Shown here: one piece after another, positions 51,701 through 62,020 of the stretch
Position numbering within the stretch: the first letter of the stretch is position 1
Layout of the letters: every line of letters starts with the position of its first letter
Source: Histomonas meleagridis
Lineage: Eukaryota; Parabasalia; Tritrichomonadida; Dientamoebidae
Length of the DNA: 64,000 nt
Direction of reading: 5' to 3'
Assembly (NCBI GenBank): GCA_020186115.1
Contig: WSYJ01000067.1
Location: forward strand, 62,001-126,000
Notes under the pieces: generated by a model
What the model saw: only the letters and a program-made list of their open reading frames with translations
Told to the model about the DNA's origin: nothing
Databases searched by the model: none
Program-made: the position numbers and the translations under genes

Positions 51701-53077
51701 ATGTCAAATCAAGAAAATTGTCCTGTTCCAAAGCCTGAACTCTTTCAATACAATAGAAGAGAAGTCATCAAACGAATTGTTTCTGCAGGTGCAGAAGGAG
51801 CTGTTCTTATGTTTGGTTTTCCTGAACAAGGGCGTGTTTTAACAGATTATGACCCATACTTCCGACAAGAATCATATTTTTGGTACATGACAGGTGTTAA
51901 CGAGCCTGATTGTGCCTTGTACATTGATATTAAAACAGGAAAATCAATACTATTTTATCAAGATGTACCACAAGAAATGGCAATTTGGTCTGGCGAGCAA
52001 CCAACATTAGAAGAAATTCGAGTCAAGTATGGCTTTGATGAAATTTATCTTATTAATTCTCTTTCAGATTATGTTTCCAAGCAAAATCCAGCATTTCTCC
52101 ACACAGCAGTTGAAAGCCTTGTAGTAGGCGACTTTAGGGTCACCACCGAATATCTTCTTGATGCCATTAATGAGCAGCGCCAAATCAAATCTGCCAATGA
52201 AATTGAACTTATTAAACACAATGCCAAAATCAACTCCTTAGCCTACTCACGTGTTCTCCAAACCCTTCGTCCAGGCATGTATGAGTATGAAGTTGAAGGA
52301 GAGATGCAATATGTTTATTATTCCCAGAACTGTCGTTATCCTCCGTTCCAACTTACCATCTGTAGTGGCGAGCTCTGTTCCATTCTCCATTACCACAAGA
52401 AATCTCGAAAAATCAATGATGGCGATTTAGTATTAATTGATGCGGGCGGCGAATACTCAATGTATTGTTCAGACAACACACGAACATTTCCATCCAACGG
52501 TAAATATTCCGACGACCAACGCCTTATCTACAATTCCGTCCTCGAAGCGCAAAAGGCAGTCATCCGCACTGCGAAGCCGGGCGTTTCATGGGTAGACATA
52601 GCGCTTCTCAGCGTCCGCGTCATGTGCGAGAACCTCATCAAGATCGGTCTTTTAAATGGCACCGTTGATGAGATCATGTCGCACCATATAATGTCTGTGT
52701 TCTATCCGCACGGCTTAGGCCACGGTCTCGGGCTTGATGTGCACGACGTCGCTGGTTGGCCGAAAGGCGTCGAGCGCCCGAAGGCGCCGCACATTGAGCA
52801 CTTGAGATTCGGACGAGTGCTTGAGCCTGGAATGGTGCTCACTGTTGAGCCCGGATGTTACTTCATTCCGATGCTGTTTAACGAGGCACTGAATGACCCT
52901 GTGAAAGCGAAATTCATTAATAAGGAAATGTGCTTGAGAATGCATAAGTCTGTGGGAGGAGTGAGAATTGAGGATGACATCCTGATCACTGAGGACGGGT
53001 GTGAGAATCTGTCCGAGGGAATACCGAAGGAAATTGAGGAAATCGAAGAGATAATGAGAAAGGCAAAGAATAATTAG
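51701..53077 (+). CDS. M24B metallopeptidase (aminopeptidase P/prolidase, TvMP50-like)
   Basis: 458 residues from the ATG at 51701; the frame upstream begins at TTG, and TTTCACTTTTAATG is a plausible initiator context. The N-terminal creatinase-like domain (~1-175) precedes the pita-bread domain. All five metal ligands are visible: Asp247 (DAGGEY), Asp258 (SDNTR), His341 (PHGLGHGLG), Glu383 (TVEPG) and Glu424 (RIEDD). The VHDVAGW motif supports Xaa-Pro specificity. Family knowledge: T. vaginalis TvMP50 is an immunogenic M24 peptidase of about 50 kDa and the closest named relative. Lacking a signal peptide, it should be cytosolic. The second half of the gene is visibly more GC-rich than the first. 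Confidence 0.92.
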   Translation: MSNQENCPVPKPELFQYNRREVIKRIVSAGAEGAVLMFGFPEQGRVLTDYDPYFRQESYFWYMTGVNEPDCALYIDIKTGKSILFYQDVPQEMAIWSGEQPTLEEIRVKYGFDEIYLINSLSDYVSKQNPAFLHTAVESLVVGDFRVTTEYLLDAINEQRQIKSANEIELIKHNAKINSLAYSRVLQTLRPGMYEYEVEGEMQYVYYSQNCRYPPFQLTICSGELCSILHYHKKSRKINDGDLVLIDAGGEYSMYCSDNTRTFPSNGKYSDDQRLIYNSVLEAQKAVIRTAKPGVSWVDIALLSVRVMCENLIKIGLLNGTVDEIMSHHIMSVFYPHGLGHGLGLDVHDVAGWPKGVERPKAPHIEHLRFGRVLEPGMVLTVEPGCYFIPMLFNEALNDPVKAKFINKEMCLRMHKSVGGVRIEDDILITEDGCENLSEGIPKEIEEIEEIMRKAKNN

Positions 53078-53334
53078 TAAAAATGAATTTGGTTTTATCG
53101 GCATGTTTTTGTGTTTTAATTTTTGTGATTTAATTAAATCAAATAAAAGAAAGAGCCAGAAGTCAATTTCCGTTATTTACAATTACTTGAGCAAAAAGAG
53201 AAAGAGTTAAAGCTTATAAATTATGAATTAACAGAAATTTTTACACACATTATTCACTTTTATTGAATTAAACCTAAAAGACACTCTGGTTAAACATTTG
53301 AAGGAATTTTAGCATGATTCTACAATAACTCTTT

Positions 53335-53445
53335 ATTAGCTGTATCAAATAATTTAAATAATTTCCAAATATTATTTTGAAATATCAAATTATTTAAACA
53401 AATTTTAAATAAAAAACAAGAAAATCAACATTTGATGCATTATCT
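53335..53445 (-). pseudogene. Isolated ankyrin-gene spacer relic
   Basis: On the minus strand this contains the spacer consensus (TTCAAAATAATATTTGGAAA) followed by GATACAGC, as between ankyrin blocks elsewhere in the window, but with only faint ankyrin residues on either side. It lies directly before the truncated Rab and may mark a rearrangement. Confidence 0.6.
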
Positions 53446-53468
53446 CAATTTTATTCATTAATCGAACA

Positions 53469-53726
53469 GAAGACATAGCACTTATTCTTGTAAGGTATAA
53501 AAAAGATCTTATCAAAGAAGAATATCAATGTGATATGGATGAAATCAATGACTTTGCCAAGAAAATTGGAGCCAAATTTTATATCGAAACATCAGCAAAG
53601 ACAGGTGATAACATTGTCGAGATGTACCATAAAGTTGTTGAACTTGACGGATTAAGTTATGAACCCGAAACAGCTGAATTTGTCGAAGTAAATGATGACC
53701 AATGTGAGAAAAAGCAATGCTGCTGA
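53469..53726 (+). pseudogene. C-terminal half of a Rab GTPase
   Basis: An open frame from ~53469 reads LILVRYKKDLIKEE, FAKKIGAKFYIETSAKTGDN and IVEMYHKVV, ending KKQCC. These are Rab motifs G4 (normally NKxD, here YKKD) and G5 (ETSAK), helix alpha-5 and a double-cysteine prenylation end. The P-loop, switch I and switch II are missing; an ankyrin-gene spacer relic stands in their place. It cannot bind GTP and is most likely a truncated duplicate. Confidence 0.8.
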
Positions 53727-54223
53727 GTAAAAGAAAAAAGTATACGTGTTAAACTGAGCAAATTATATTGTAATTTGTTTAGAATTTTCTCATTATTATA
53801 TTAATACAAAATTCCTTGTTAGAAATAGATCTATACATCAAATATCACATCGATCAAATCACAAATTCAAACAAATTTTCTGTGATGACCTGTTTTTTCA
53901 TCAACCTGAGCGTTGCTTTTTCTTGTGTTACTTTTTGTATATTCTAGGTGATTCTGGATCATATGCTGAACCAGATTCCATTAATTGTAAAAGGTATTTA
54001 TTGAACTATACGAAAACGTATAGATTATCATATTACCATATGGTTGAGTTGGAACTATTCTTTTCATGATAAAAATAAGTTGAGTTCAAAATATTCAAGT
54101 AGAGTTCAAAATTCTCTGTACCTCGCTATCGGATTATGCCTATCGTATGACATTTTTTTTGGTACTGACAATTGTATTTTCTCACAAATATTATGGACAG
54201 GGTTGTGAAACATTATTTAATTG
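53727..54223. other. Intergenic region
   Basis: AT-rich spacer. TATCGT occurs at 54141-54146, about 80 nt before the next start. A segment AAAATATTCAAGTAGAGTTC (~54088) recurs in similar form near 58595. Confidence 0.5.
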
Positions 54224-55507
54224 ATGGAACTTTCCAAATCATTAGAATCAATTGTCTTTAATCTCAACGAAAAAAATTTCGAAACATCAGTTCAAGCAAC
54301 AATTAATTTATTTGTAGATAGGCTGCCATATACATTTAACTATCTTGTTTCTAGGCTTATTTATTCAGCTTTTGTTTCTCAATCAAATAATGAATATATA
54401 TATATTAAATATTTATTAACTTTAAAAGAAAAAGAAGATGAAAAAGATAAAAACATAGGTGAACCTAAAGCCAATCTTGTTCAAATCTTTTATGAATATT
54501 TACTGAGAATAGAAAAGCAAGAATCATATTTCCTTCTTGAAAAGATGATAGAAGAAGAAATAATTGAACCATCTTCAGTAATGAACATGAACACATTATA
54601 TTTTTCACAATATAAAACAAAAGAAGAAATAAATGAATTAAAGAACAAATATCCAAAACCACAATTCCTTGAAGAATTCATCTCAGCACTTGGTGAATTA
54701 TCAAAAGATGATTGGAAGCTTCATATGCAATATGTAAAAGAAGGAGTTAACCCATTAGAAATTGCAAAAGTACTTCGAAATGATGATTTAGAAAAGCTTC
54801 AAGAAATATCATCACATAATGAATTTGACTTTAACCACATAGTTAGGCCATCACTTTATGAAAGATGTTCATTTATTAATACTAAAAATGTTACATTAAT
54901 TGATTATTGTGCATTTTTTGGTTCGATTAAATGTTTTAAATATTTGTTATTAAATAATTCGAATATCAAAAATACATCTAAATATGCAATTGCAGGTGGA
55001 AACTTAGAAATTATTCATTTATGTGAACAAAATAATTCATCATTTACAGAAGCATATGAAACAGCAATAGAATTTCATCGAAATGAAATTTTTCATTATC
55101 TTTATGAAAATAAAATTGGAAAATTTTCATCATCAAACTCTTCTTTTACAAAATCGAATTCTGATTTCGAAAATCAAGATAATTATAATTTAAGTGAAGA
55201 AAATTTAATATATCTTGGGAAAAAATGTGTAGAATTTAATAATTATGAAATCTTCTCGTTTTTAGAAAAAGAAGGAATCAAAATAAATAATGAAATTATA
55301 GAAGAAATAGCATCAAAAGGAAATACATTTGTAATAGAAAGTGATATAGAAAGTCAACAAATTCCAAAAACAATTTTACCATATTCAGTTAAATCAGGAA
55401 ATATAGAAATAGTAAAATTACTTTTAGATAAAGGAATTAATGTTAATGCAAATAATATTCATTTGAATAATTTAATATATGTTTTAATAATTTGGAATAT
55501 GTTTTAA
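54224..55507 (+). CDS. DUF3447-type ankyrin-repeat protein, N-terminal exon/frame
   Basis: 427 residues from the ATG at 54224 to a stop inside the first spacer, so the product probably extends into 55521-56635. Helical N-terminus SLESIVFNLNEKNFETSVQA, then DUF3447 motifs NPLEIAKVLRNDDLEKLQEI, RCSFINTKNVTLIDYCAFFG, CFKYLLLNNSN and GGNLEIIHLCEQN. A Ser/Asn insert (FSSSNSSFTKSNSD) is absent from the paralogue at 14903. The last full ankyrin unit ends LLLDKGINVNAN, exactly where spacers start. Function unknown. Confidence 0.8.
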   Translation: MELSKSLESIVFNLNEKNFETSVQATINLFVDRLPYTFNYLVSRLIYSAFVSQSNNEYIYIKYLLTLKEKEDEKDKNIGEPKANLVQIFYEYLLRIEKQESYFLLEKMIEEEIIEPSSVMNMNTLYFSQYKTKEEINELKNKYPKPQFLEEFISALGELSKDDWKLHMQYVKEGVNPLEIAKVLRNDDLEKLQEISSHNEFDFNHIVRPSLYERCSFINTKNVTLIDYCAFFGSIKCFKYLLLNNSNIKNTSKYAIAGGNLEIIHLCEQNNSSFTEAYETAIEFHRNEIFHYLYENKIGKFSSSNSSFTKSNSDFENQDNYNLSEENLIYLGKKCVEFNNYEIFSFLEKEGIKINNEIIEEIASKGNTFVIESDIESQQIPKTILPYSVKSGNIEIVKLLLDKGINVNANNIHLNNLIYVLIIWNMF

Positions 55508-56635
55508 TAATTTGAAACATCACTTCATATAGCAGTTAAAAATAATAATATAAAAATAGTAAAATTACTTTTAGATAAAGGAATTGATGTTAATGCAAAA
55601 TATATTCGTTTCAATAATTTGGAATATGTTTTAATAATTTGGAATATGTTTTAATAATTTTATATATGTATTAATAATTTAGAATATGTTTTAATAATTT
55701 GAAACAGTACTTCATATAGCAGTTAAAAATAATAATATAGAAATAGTAAAATTACTTTTAGATAAAGGAATTGATGTTAATGCAAAAAATATTAATTTGA
55801 ATAATTTTATATATGTTTTAATAATTTGATATATGTTTTAATAATTTGGAACATGTTTTAATAATTTGGGGCAGCACTTCATATAGCAGTTAAAAATAAT
55901 AATATAGAAATAGTAAAATTACTTTTAGATAAAGAAGGAATTGATGTTAATGCAAAAAATATTCATTTGATTAATTTAAAATATGTTTTAATAATTTAGA
56001 ATATGTTTTAATAATTTGGAATATGTTTTAATAATTTTATATATGTATTAATAATTTAGAATATGTTTTAATAATTTGAAACAGCACTTCATATAGCAGT
56101 TAGAAATAATAATATAGAAATAGTAAAATTACTTTTAGATAAAGAAGGAATTGATGTTAATGCAAAAACTATTCATTTTAATAATTTGAAATATGTTTTA
56201 ATAATTTTATATATGTTTTAATAATTTCATATATGTTTTAATAATTTAATATATATTTTAATCATTTGGAATATGTTTTAATAATTTTATATATGCTTTA
56301 ATAATTTGGAATATGTTTTAATAATTTGGAACATCACTTCATATAGCAGTTGAAAACAATAATATAGAAATAGTAAAATTACTTTTAGATAAAGGAATTG
56401 ATGTTAATGCAAAATATATTCATTTGAATAATTTGGAATATGTTTTAATAATTTTTAATATGTTTTAATAATTTGAAATATGTTTTGATAATTTTGGATT
56501 TATTTTAATAATTTGTAATATGTTTTCATAATTTTATATATGTTTTAATAATTTGAAATATGTTTTAATAATTTGAAACAGCACTTCATATAGCAGTTAG
56601 AAATAATAATATAGAAATAGTAAAATTACTTCGGA
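55454..56635 (+). repeat. Ankyrin blocks with 20-bp-repeat spacers
   Basis: Blocks start at 55521, 55708, 55875, 56085, 56335 and 56582. The first five have lengths 80, 80, 83, 83 and 80 nt; all five are open and encode A-L-H-I-A-V…G-I-D-V-N-A-K. Spacers are 67, 107, 87, 127, 167 and 167 nt, that is 47 plus a multiple of 20, built from units like ATATGTTTTAATAATTTGGA. The sixth block is cut at ~56631. Blocks vary by whole codons; spacers vary by 20-bp units. Confidence 0.85.
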
Positions 56636-58719
56636 ACAAAAATTCGAATTGTATTCTTTTATGAACATCAAATCTTTGAAGGCTTTAAATTTATTTGTTT
56701 AAATTTTTTCATTCATATAAACAAATGATTTTTATATGAAAAATCTATATTTTTCATGTAGCCATTGAGTTAAGAATCAATAATTATTCTGAGAAGAACA
56801 ATTTTTTAAACGTGCAATGTACCTTCCAAAACATATAAACCACAGAAAAATAAAAACTAAAATATCTAAAAACTCAGCTGAGTCAGCAATAGCTTCTTGA
56901 TATGAATTTTTTCTGGATGTGATGAATGGCGCTTCCAGATTTGAAAGGAATTGAATCTTTCGATGAGTATTTTACCTGGATCGAAAATTCTTATAATTTC
57001 TTATAATTTTAATATGATATTAGTACAAAGGCTGGGTTCATGAGTACTTAAAGATGTTTTTATAAATTTAAAGCGGATGAATTATTAGTTATCATAAATC
57101 TGAATAAATAATCAAATCCAATTTTTTTCGAATTTAAATGTATTTCGAAAATTATGGTTTTATTCATATATTCATTAGATCCATTATTAATAATTTGATT
57201 TCAAGATCTCTATCAATTATTTTGAGCTATTATTGGGGTATCTTTATCCACTATAATAATTACATTAATTTCATGAGTATTTTACCTGTTTTTGCTGAAT
57301 GATCAAGGAAAATATTTCTATCGTTCTCTATCGTCATAACGATAACAAAGTACTTTGTTATAAGCTTTTGTCACTTTTAAAAATGAAAAAATTAATTTAT
57401 CTTGACTTATCATGAATATTATTTAGTATTTATATTATTAAATCAGAACATCAATTATGTACATATATTATATATTCTTAATGATTAGTTCTGATATCTT
57501 CCCAGTATAACTACGGCGATATTTGCGAAACAAGTATCCCCGAAGTACATTAGTACTTGAATTAATTTTTATATATTTCAAAATGATACAAAATAAAAGA
57601 TAATAAATAATTTCCATATGAATATTCATAAAAGCTAGCAAAAATTTTTTTCTCGGTCAGTCGATATCATTTTACATGTTCAAGCGGTTCGAAGTCAAAT
57701 TTGAATGAATGAACAAATAAAAATCACTCAATCAGCTCGTATCGTTCTCAAAAACAAAGCTAGCATTAGCAACTGTGGTATTGACTAATATACGGAGAAA
57801 TGGAGAAATCAACATCATTACATAGAATTTCAAATAAGTTGAAAAATGTAATAAATTTAAAATTTGCAAGCACATGAGTATTATGAGATAAAAGGAATTG
57901 ATAAATGTAACTCAAGCTCGTTTTTTAAAAATCAATTGCTAATTAAATATGTTCATAAAATTATTAAATTAGATTGAACATTTTTAGAAAATACGAAAAT
58001 TGAGAAAAAAAAATGCAATTGATAAATTCAAGAATATGTACTTATACAGAAATAATTTTATTAACCATTGATTATTAATCAGGTTAAATAAGTATATCAT
58101 TAAAGTTTTTTGAAATTTATTATATTATTTATTTTTTCATTAAAAATAAATTAATTTCAAGAAAATCAAGATTTGATATAATTATTTGGAATAAATAACA
58201 AATCACGCTTTTATGAATAAATTTCATCAATTTTATTTCTTAACAAACCATAGATCATTTGATTTGGCTGCCATCATCACAATAATAATGATAGAAAGAA
58301 ATAAAGCATAGAAATTCAAGACACTTTTCGAATATAAATAACGTATTTTTTGATTCAATAGTAAAAATTTGATGATATTTACCATCATTCAAGTTTGCTT
58401 CTATCGGTATTTATCGTTCGATATAAACCATGCAAAAGTCGATTTTGTCACTTTTTAAAATGAAAAAATAAATTTATCTCTTGCTAATCATAATATAATT
58501 CTTAGATTTATATTAATCATAGATGCAACTATGTATATATATTATATATTAATGATATCAAGATCGTAGGTTGATCGCTATATACGTTCGTCCAAAATAT
58601 CAAGTAGAGTTTAATATATTGCAAATTAAAATAAATATCTTCAGCATTTTGAGAAATTTATTACAAAAATGTGAACCCGATAACGATCATAAAGTTATCA
58701 ATTACAAAACAAGCTCCAT
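56636..58719. other. Long gene-free region with an internal duplication and TATCGT clusters
   Basis: 2.1 kb. Segment ~57317-57490 resembles ~58400-58560 (TATCGTTC, TTTTGTCACTTTT, AAATGAAAAAA, AATTTATCTTG, then ATGTA(C/T)ATATATTATATATT). Three Myb-like boxes lie at 57319-57344 (TATCGT twice, TAACGATA). No ORF of note. It could be two old promoter regions from a duplicated gene. Confidence 0.55.
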
Positions 58720-59886
58720 ATGACTGAATTTCAGAATCTTTTGGGATCTCATGATTTAAACACGCGATTTCGTAGTGCTAACTTCATAACACTTCTTTTG
58801 ACAACAGACCCAACAAAAGTTTTGGAAAATTTTGAAATATACTTATCTTTTTTTGAAAGTTTATTGGGAAATCAATCAAATAATTCTGTTTCTTTCTACC
58901 CAGTTTCCGAGTTATTAGCTATTTCACTTGCTTCCAACAAAGAAACTCTTTCAACAAAATCTATTATTTCCTTAGTTCAATATTTTTCTGATTTAATTAT
59001 CTTAAAAGATAAAATTGGCATAGGTGGTTTCACCTCAATTGTGTTTGATAAAGAATTATTTATAAATTCAATAGCCAACATTTTACAATCTCAAATTCCC
59101 TCTAATTGTTTTTATCCACTTCTTCAAGTACTACTTTTTACTGAAAACTTAAAGGTATTAGCTCTTCTTCAAACTGACTCATCAAATCTTTCAACTTTCA
59201 TTTCCAATAATCCATCTTCACTTGAAACAACCATCAAAATTTGTCTTTCTTCTAATCCTTCTATTTCATCTTTTGCTTCCAGTATTGTTTCCTCTGTCAT
59301 TAAATCAAATTCTCAATATGTCAAATTCATATATCAATATTCCACATGTATCAAATCACATCCACTTTTCCCCAACAATGCTGACCTTCAGTTTCTTTAT
59401 AATTCCATAATTACATCACCAAATCCTGAAATTGATGATCTTCAATCTGATACAAATTACTTTTCACCATTCGCCAGATCTCTTCTAACACAGCAATCGT
59501 TCCAAAACATTACGTCTTATGTTCCTAAAAAGAATTCAACGCACCGTAAGTCATCTGCAACATCTGAAAATTTCGAATCAGTTAAAAATGCGGACGCACA
59601 TGCACTTAAGAAGTTAAGAGCAAAGGCACTGAAACGAACTGGATTAAGCGGACAAATGAAGCCGCGAATTGTTGAATATTATTCAGCTATTAAATGTCTG
59701 ACTTGGAGAAGTGAGCAAAGCATAAGCTCAAGCGGAGTCATTTTCGTGGACAAAACAATGAAAATCGAGAAAAGTGGAAATAATTTGTATATTAAAACAA
59801 TGGATGAGATACACACAATACAGTTCGAAAATCCAAAGATAATGGATGAATGGTACAGTGAAATTTTTGCATGTGCAAATCAATAA
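58720..59886 (+). CDS. Helical-repeat plus PH-like C-terminal protein, unrecognised
   Basis: 388 residues. The first ~260 are helical, Ser/Leu/Ile-rich and resemble ARM/HEAT solenoid (LLGSHDLNTRFRSANFITLL). A basic linker (KKNSTHRKSS, HALKKLRAKALKRTG) follows. The last ~75 residues have PH-domain character: IKCLTWRSEQ, SGVIFVDKTMKIEKSGNNLY, and a final helix with the conserved Trp (IMDEWYSEIFAC). I infer membrane or scaffold binding; no named family. TAACGATC lies 32-39 nt upstream of the ATG. Confidence 0.6.
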   Translation: MTEFQNLLGSHDLNTRFRSANFITLLLTTDPTKVLENFEIYLSFFESLLGNQSNNSVSFYPVSELLAISLASNKETLSTKSIISLVQYFSDLIILKDKIGIGGFTSIVFDKELFINSIANILQSQIPSNCFYPLLQVLLFTENLKVLALLQTDSSNLSTFISNNPSSLETTIKICLSSNPSISSFASSIVSSVIKSNSQYVKFIYQYSTCIKSHPLFPNNADLQFLYNSIITSPNPEIDDLQSDTNYFSPFARSLLTQQSFQNITSYVPKKNSTHRKSSATSENFESVKNADAHALKKLRAKALKRTGLSGQMKPRIVEYYSAIKCLTWRSEQSISSSGVIFVDKTMKIEKSGNNLYIKTMDEIHTIQFENPKIMDEWYSEIFACANQ

Positions 59887-60297
59887 AAATGTGGTTTTTT
59901 GTTCTGTATAATAAAAATAAATTTCAAACTGGGCAAGATTGAAGTTAAATAGAAATATCCTTGATTTTTATATAGTACCGGAAAGAAAAAATCAATAATA
60001 TTTTTATTTTATGTACCCAAATTATAAAATGTGATAATTTTTATTAAATATTGTTAATAATTATTGTTGATATAAACCAATGAATTATATTCTTTTATTA
60101 ACAAATATCAGTAATTCTTTGGAATAAATTTGTACATAAGGAAATTAAACTGGCTTCACTTTTTGAACAGGATTCTATAAAACCGATCGAAAAGTGCTAC
60201 TAATTTTTATTTAACAACAAAACGATAGCCTTTTCTGTGAAAAACGATTTCCTGACCATTGAATTTATCTATCGTTAGTCCGGAGGCATTTGGTGTT
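59887..60297. other. Intergenic region between convergent genes
   Basis: AT-rich; contains the 3' ends of two genes. Nothing else seen. Confidence 0.5.
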
Positions 60298-60897
60298 TTA
60301 GTGTGTTTTGCATTTACTTTTATGTACTTTTTCGAGTTTAGGAGGAATGTAATCATCCGATAAAACAATGTCGAGTCCTGCGAAAAAGGCATCTTCGATG
60401 TGTTCATAATGGAAAGATGAGCACTCGATGTAAGCTCTTGCGCCGATGATATTTTTCACCTCTTCTATTTTGCTACGTGGGATAATGGAAAATTTCTTTT
60501 CATAATCTGATTGATTTTGATATTCTTCGATAAGATCACTTTTCAGTCCAACTAAAACATATGGACGATTTGGGTAATGCTGTTCAATATTCGGCACGCA
60601 AACGTTTCGAATGAATTCTAATGATTGTAGTGAAACAACTGAAAAACAAAGCATGAAAATATCTGTTCCTGGGTAAGTTAATGGTAACCACGTCAAATAA
60701 GATTCGTCCCAAAGGCTATTAAACAATGCTATTTTAATCAATTGATCTTTATATTCCAAAAGAACATCAGCTTCATCAAATCTTATAAGAGGTCTGTCTG
60801 GGGGCACTTTATTCGTATATGTTAGCAAATATGTTTTCTTACCAACATCAGGCTTCCCAACAAATAAGAATTTGAATTTTCGGAGAACAGTCGACAT
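60298..60897 (-). CDS. Divergent Rho-like small GTPase, probably pseudo-GTPase
   Basis: 199 residues with Ras-superfamily layout. The P-loop reads GKPDVGKKT, with Lys at the Mg-binding Ser/Thr position. Switch II, normally WDTAGQ, reads LFNSLWDESY without the DxxG Gly. Rho-like LTYPGTDIFMLCFSV follows. G4 is VGLKSDL (Rho-like, Thr/Asn replaced by Leu) and G5 is ECSSF. There is no CaaX or CC end. I infer weak or no nucleotide hydrolysis. TAACGATC (reverse strand) lies ~40-47 nt upstream, as for the gene at 58720. A Rho rather than Rab call rests on the YPGTD/CFSV and Rho-type spacing. Confidence 0.7.
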   Translation of the reverse strand: MSTVLRKFKFLFVGKPDVGKKTYLLTYTNKVPPDRPLIRFDEADVLLEYKDQLIKIALFNSLWDESYLTWLPLTYPGTDIFMLCFSVVSLQSLEFIRNVCVPNIEQHYPNRPYVLVGLKSDLIEEYQNQSDYEKKFSIIPRSKIEEVKNIIGARAYIECSSFHYEHIEDAFFAGLDIVLSDDYIPPKLEKVHKSKCKTH

Positions 60898-62020
60898 TTG
60901 GATCCAAATTAACAGTCTTTCATACAGACGGTTATTGATCGTTATTTATTGAAAAATATTTAATGGATTTACACAAAAATGACATAAGTTTACAAAGTTA
61001 TATTTGTTCTGATTATTTTGTAATATCAGATGAATAAATATTACGTAATAAGAATTGCTGTTTGATTAGGTAAGAATGTGGATAATTAATTAAAAGTTAT
61101 ATCTCGCTAACACATGTTTCATCAAATATTTTATTTATATGCCATTTAAATGTAGAGAAGTTTTGATAATTATTTCATACTTGGAAAATGAATTTGTATT
61201 TTTGTTAATAATTTGATCATTTGCGAAGCTGGTTTATTTGTTTTATAACATTTATAACAAATGATTTAAAATCTTTAAGTAGTATTGTCTTGTGTCTTTT
61301 GATTGAAATAAATTTGAAAATATTCCAATTGTTGCATTTTGGATATCATTTGGAATTCAACAATAATTGGTTTTAATGATGGATACACAGTTTTGTTCTT
61401 TTGATGATAACATCCAAATTAAATTCAACAATGAAGTAAGTAAACTTCATTAGAACTGCAATAATCAATATTTAAACGTTTTAGCCATAAATCTTCAATT
61501 TGTTTTTAAGTTTCTAATTCAACATTTTCTTCTTGAATCTTTATTAATGAAGAATGATCATTTTTTAAGATTGTTTCTGATTGATTAACAAAATCTTATT
61601 TTCTTTTTTCGAACGTAATGTCATTTTCTCCAATTCAGTGAGGTACATAATAAAGCATTAGCATTCGTCATGTACATTCATCAAAAATAAAAATGAAATA
61701 ACATTCATTTAAAAGCAAATTTAATTTCTTGACATGTGGTGTAAAATATAAATTGCAATTTCACAAAAAAATTAGTAAAACACGCCTGTTTTCATCAATG
61801 CTTTTGTAAAATTATTTTCATAAAAGTCTTGGTGTTCAAAAAAAAAAAAAAAAAAAAAAATTATCAATAATTTCATTGTATATTTTCTTAAAAACTAGAA
61901 TACAAATGGAAAGCAACATTTCTATACTAGGAATTCATTAATACAGAAGTAATGAGCTGATTTATTTTGTGTTTTCATGATTTTATGACGATAGAAATAA
62001 ACCGAAAACTGCTATTCAAG
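60898..62020. other. Intergenic region
   Basis: 1.1 kb AT-rich region between divergent genes. It includes A23 at 61838-61860 and ACGATA at 61988-61993, 28-33 nt before the coiled-coil gene. No other feature. Confidence 0.55.
61838..61860. repeat. Poly-A run (A23)
   Basis: Twenty-three consecutive A residues upstream of the coiled-coil gene. Confidence 0.95.

Noticed and set aside
57684-57700. Possible second tRNA B box (GGTTCGAAGTC)
   Set aside because: No A box, acceptor or anticodon arm can be folded around it.
60207-60407. 66-residue frame overlapping the end of the Rho-like gene
   Set aside because: Considered as a frameshifted C-terminus of the GTPase, but the GTPase ends plausibly at 60298 and the extension has no CaaX or family match.
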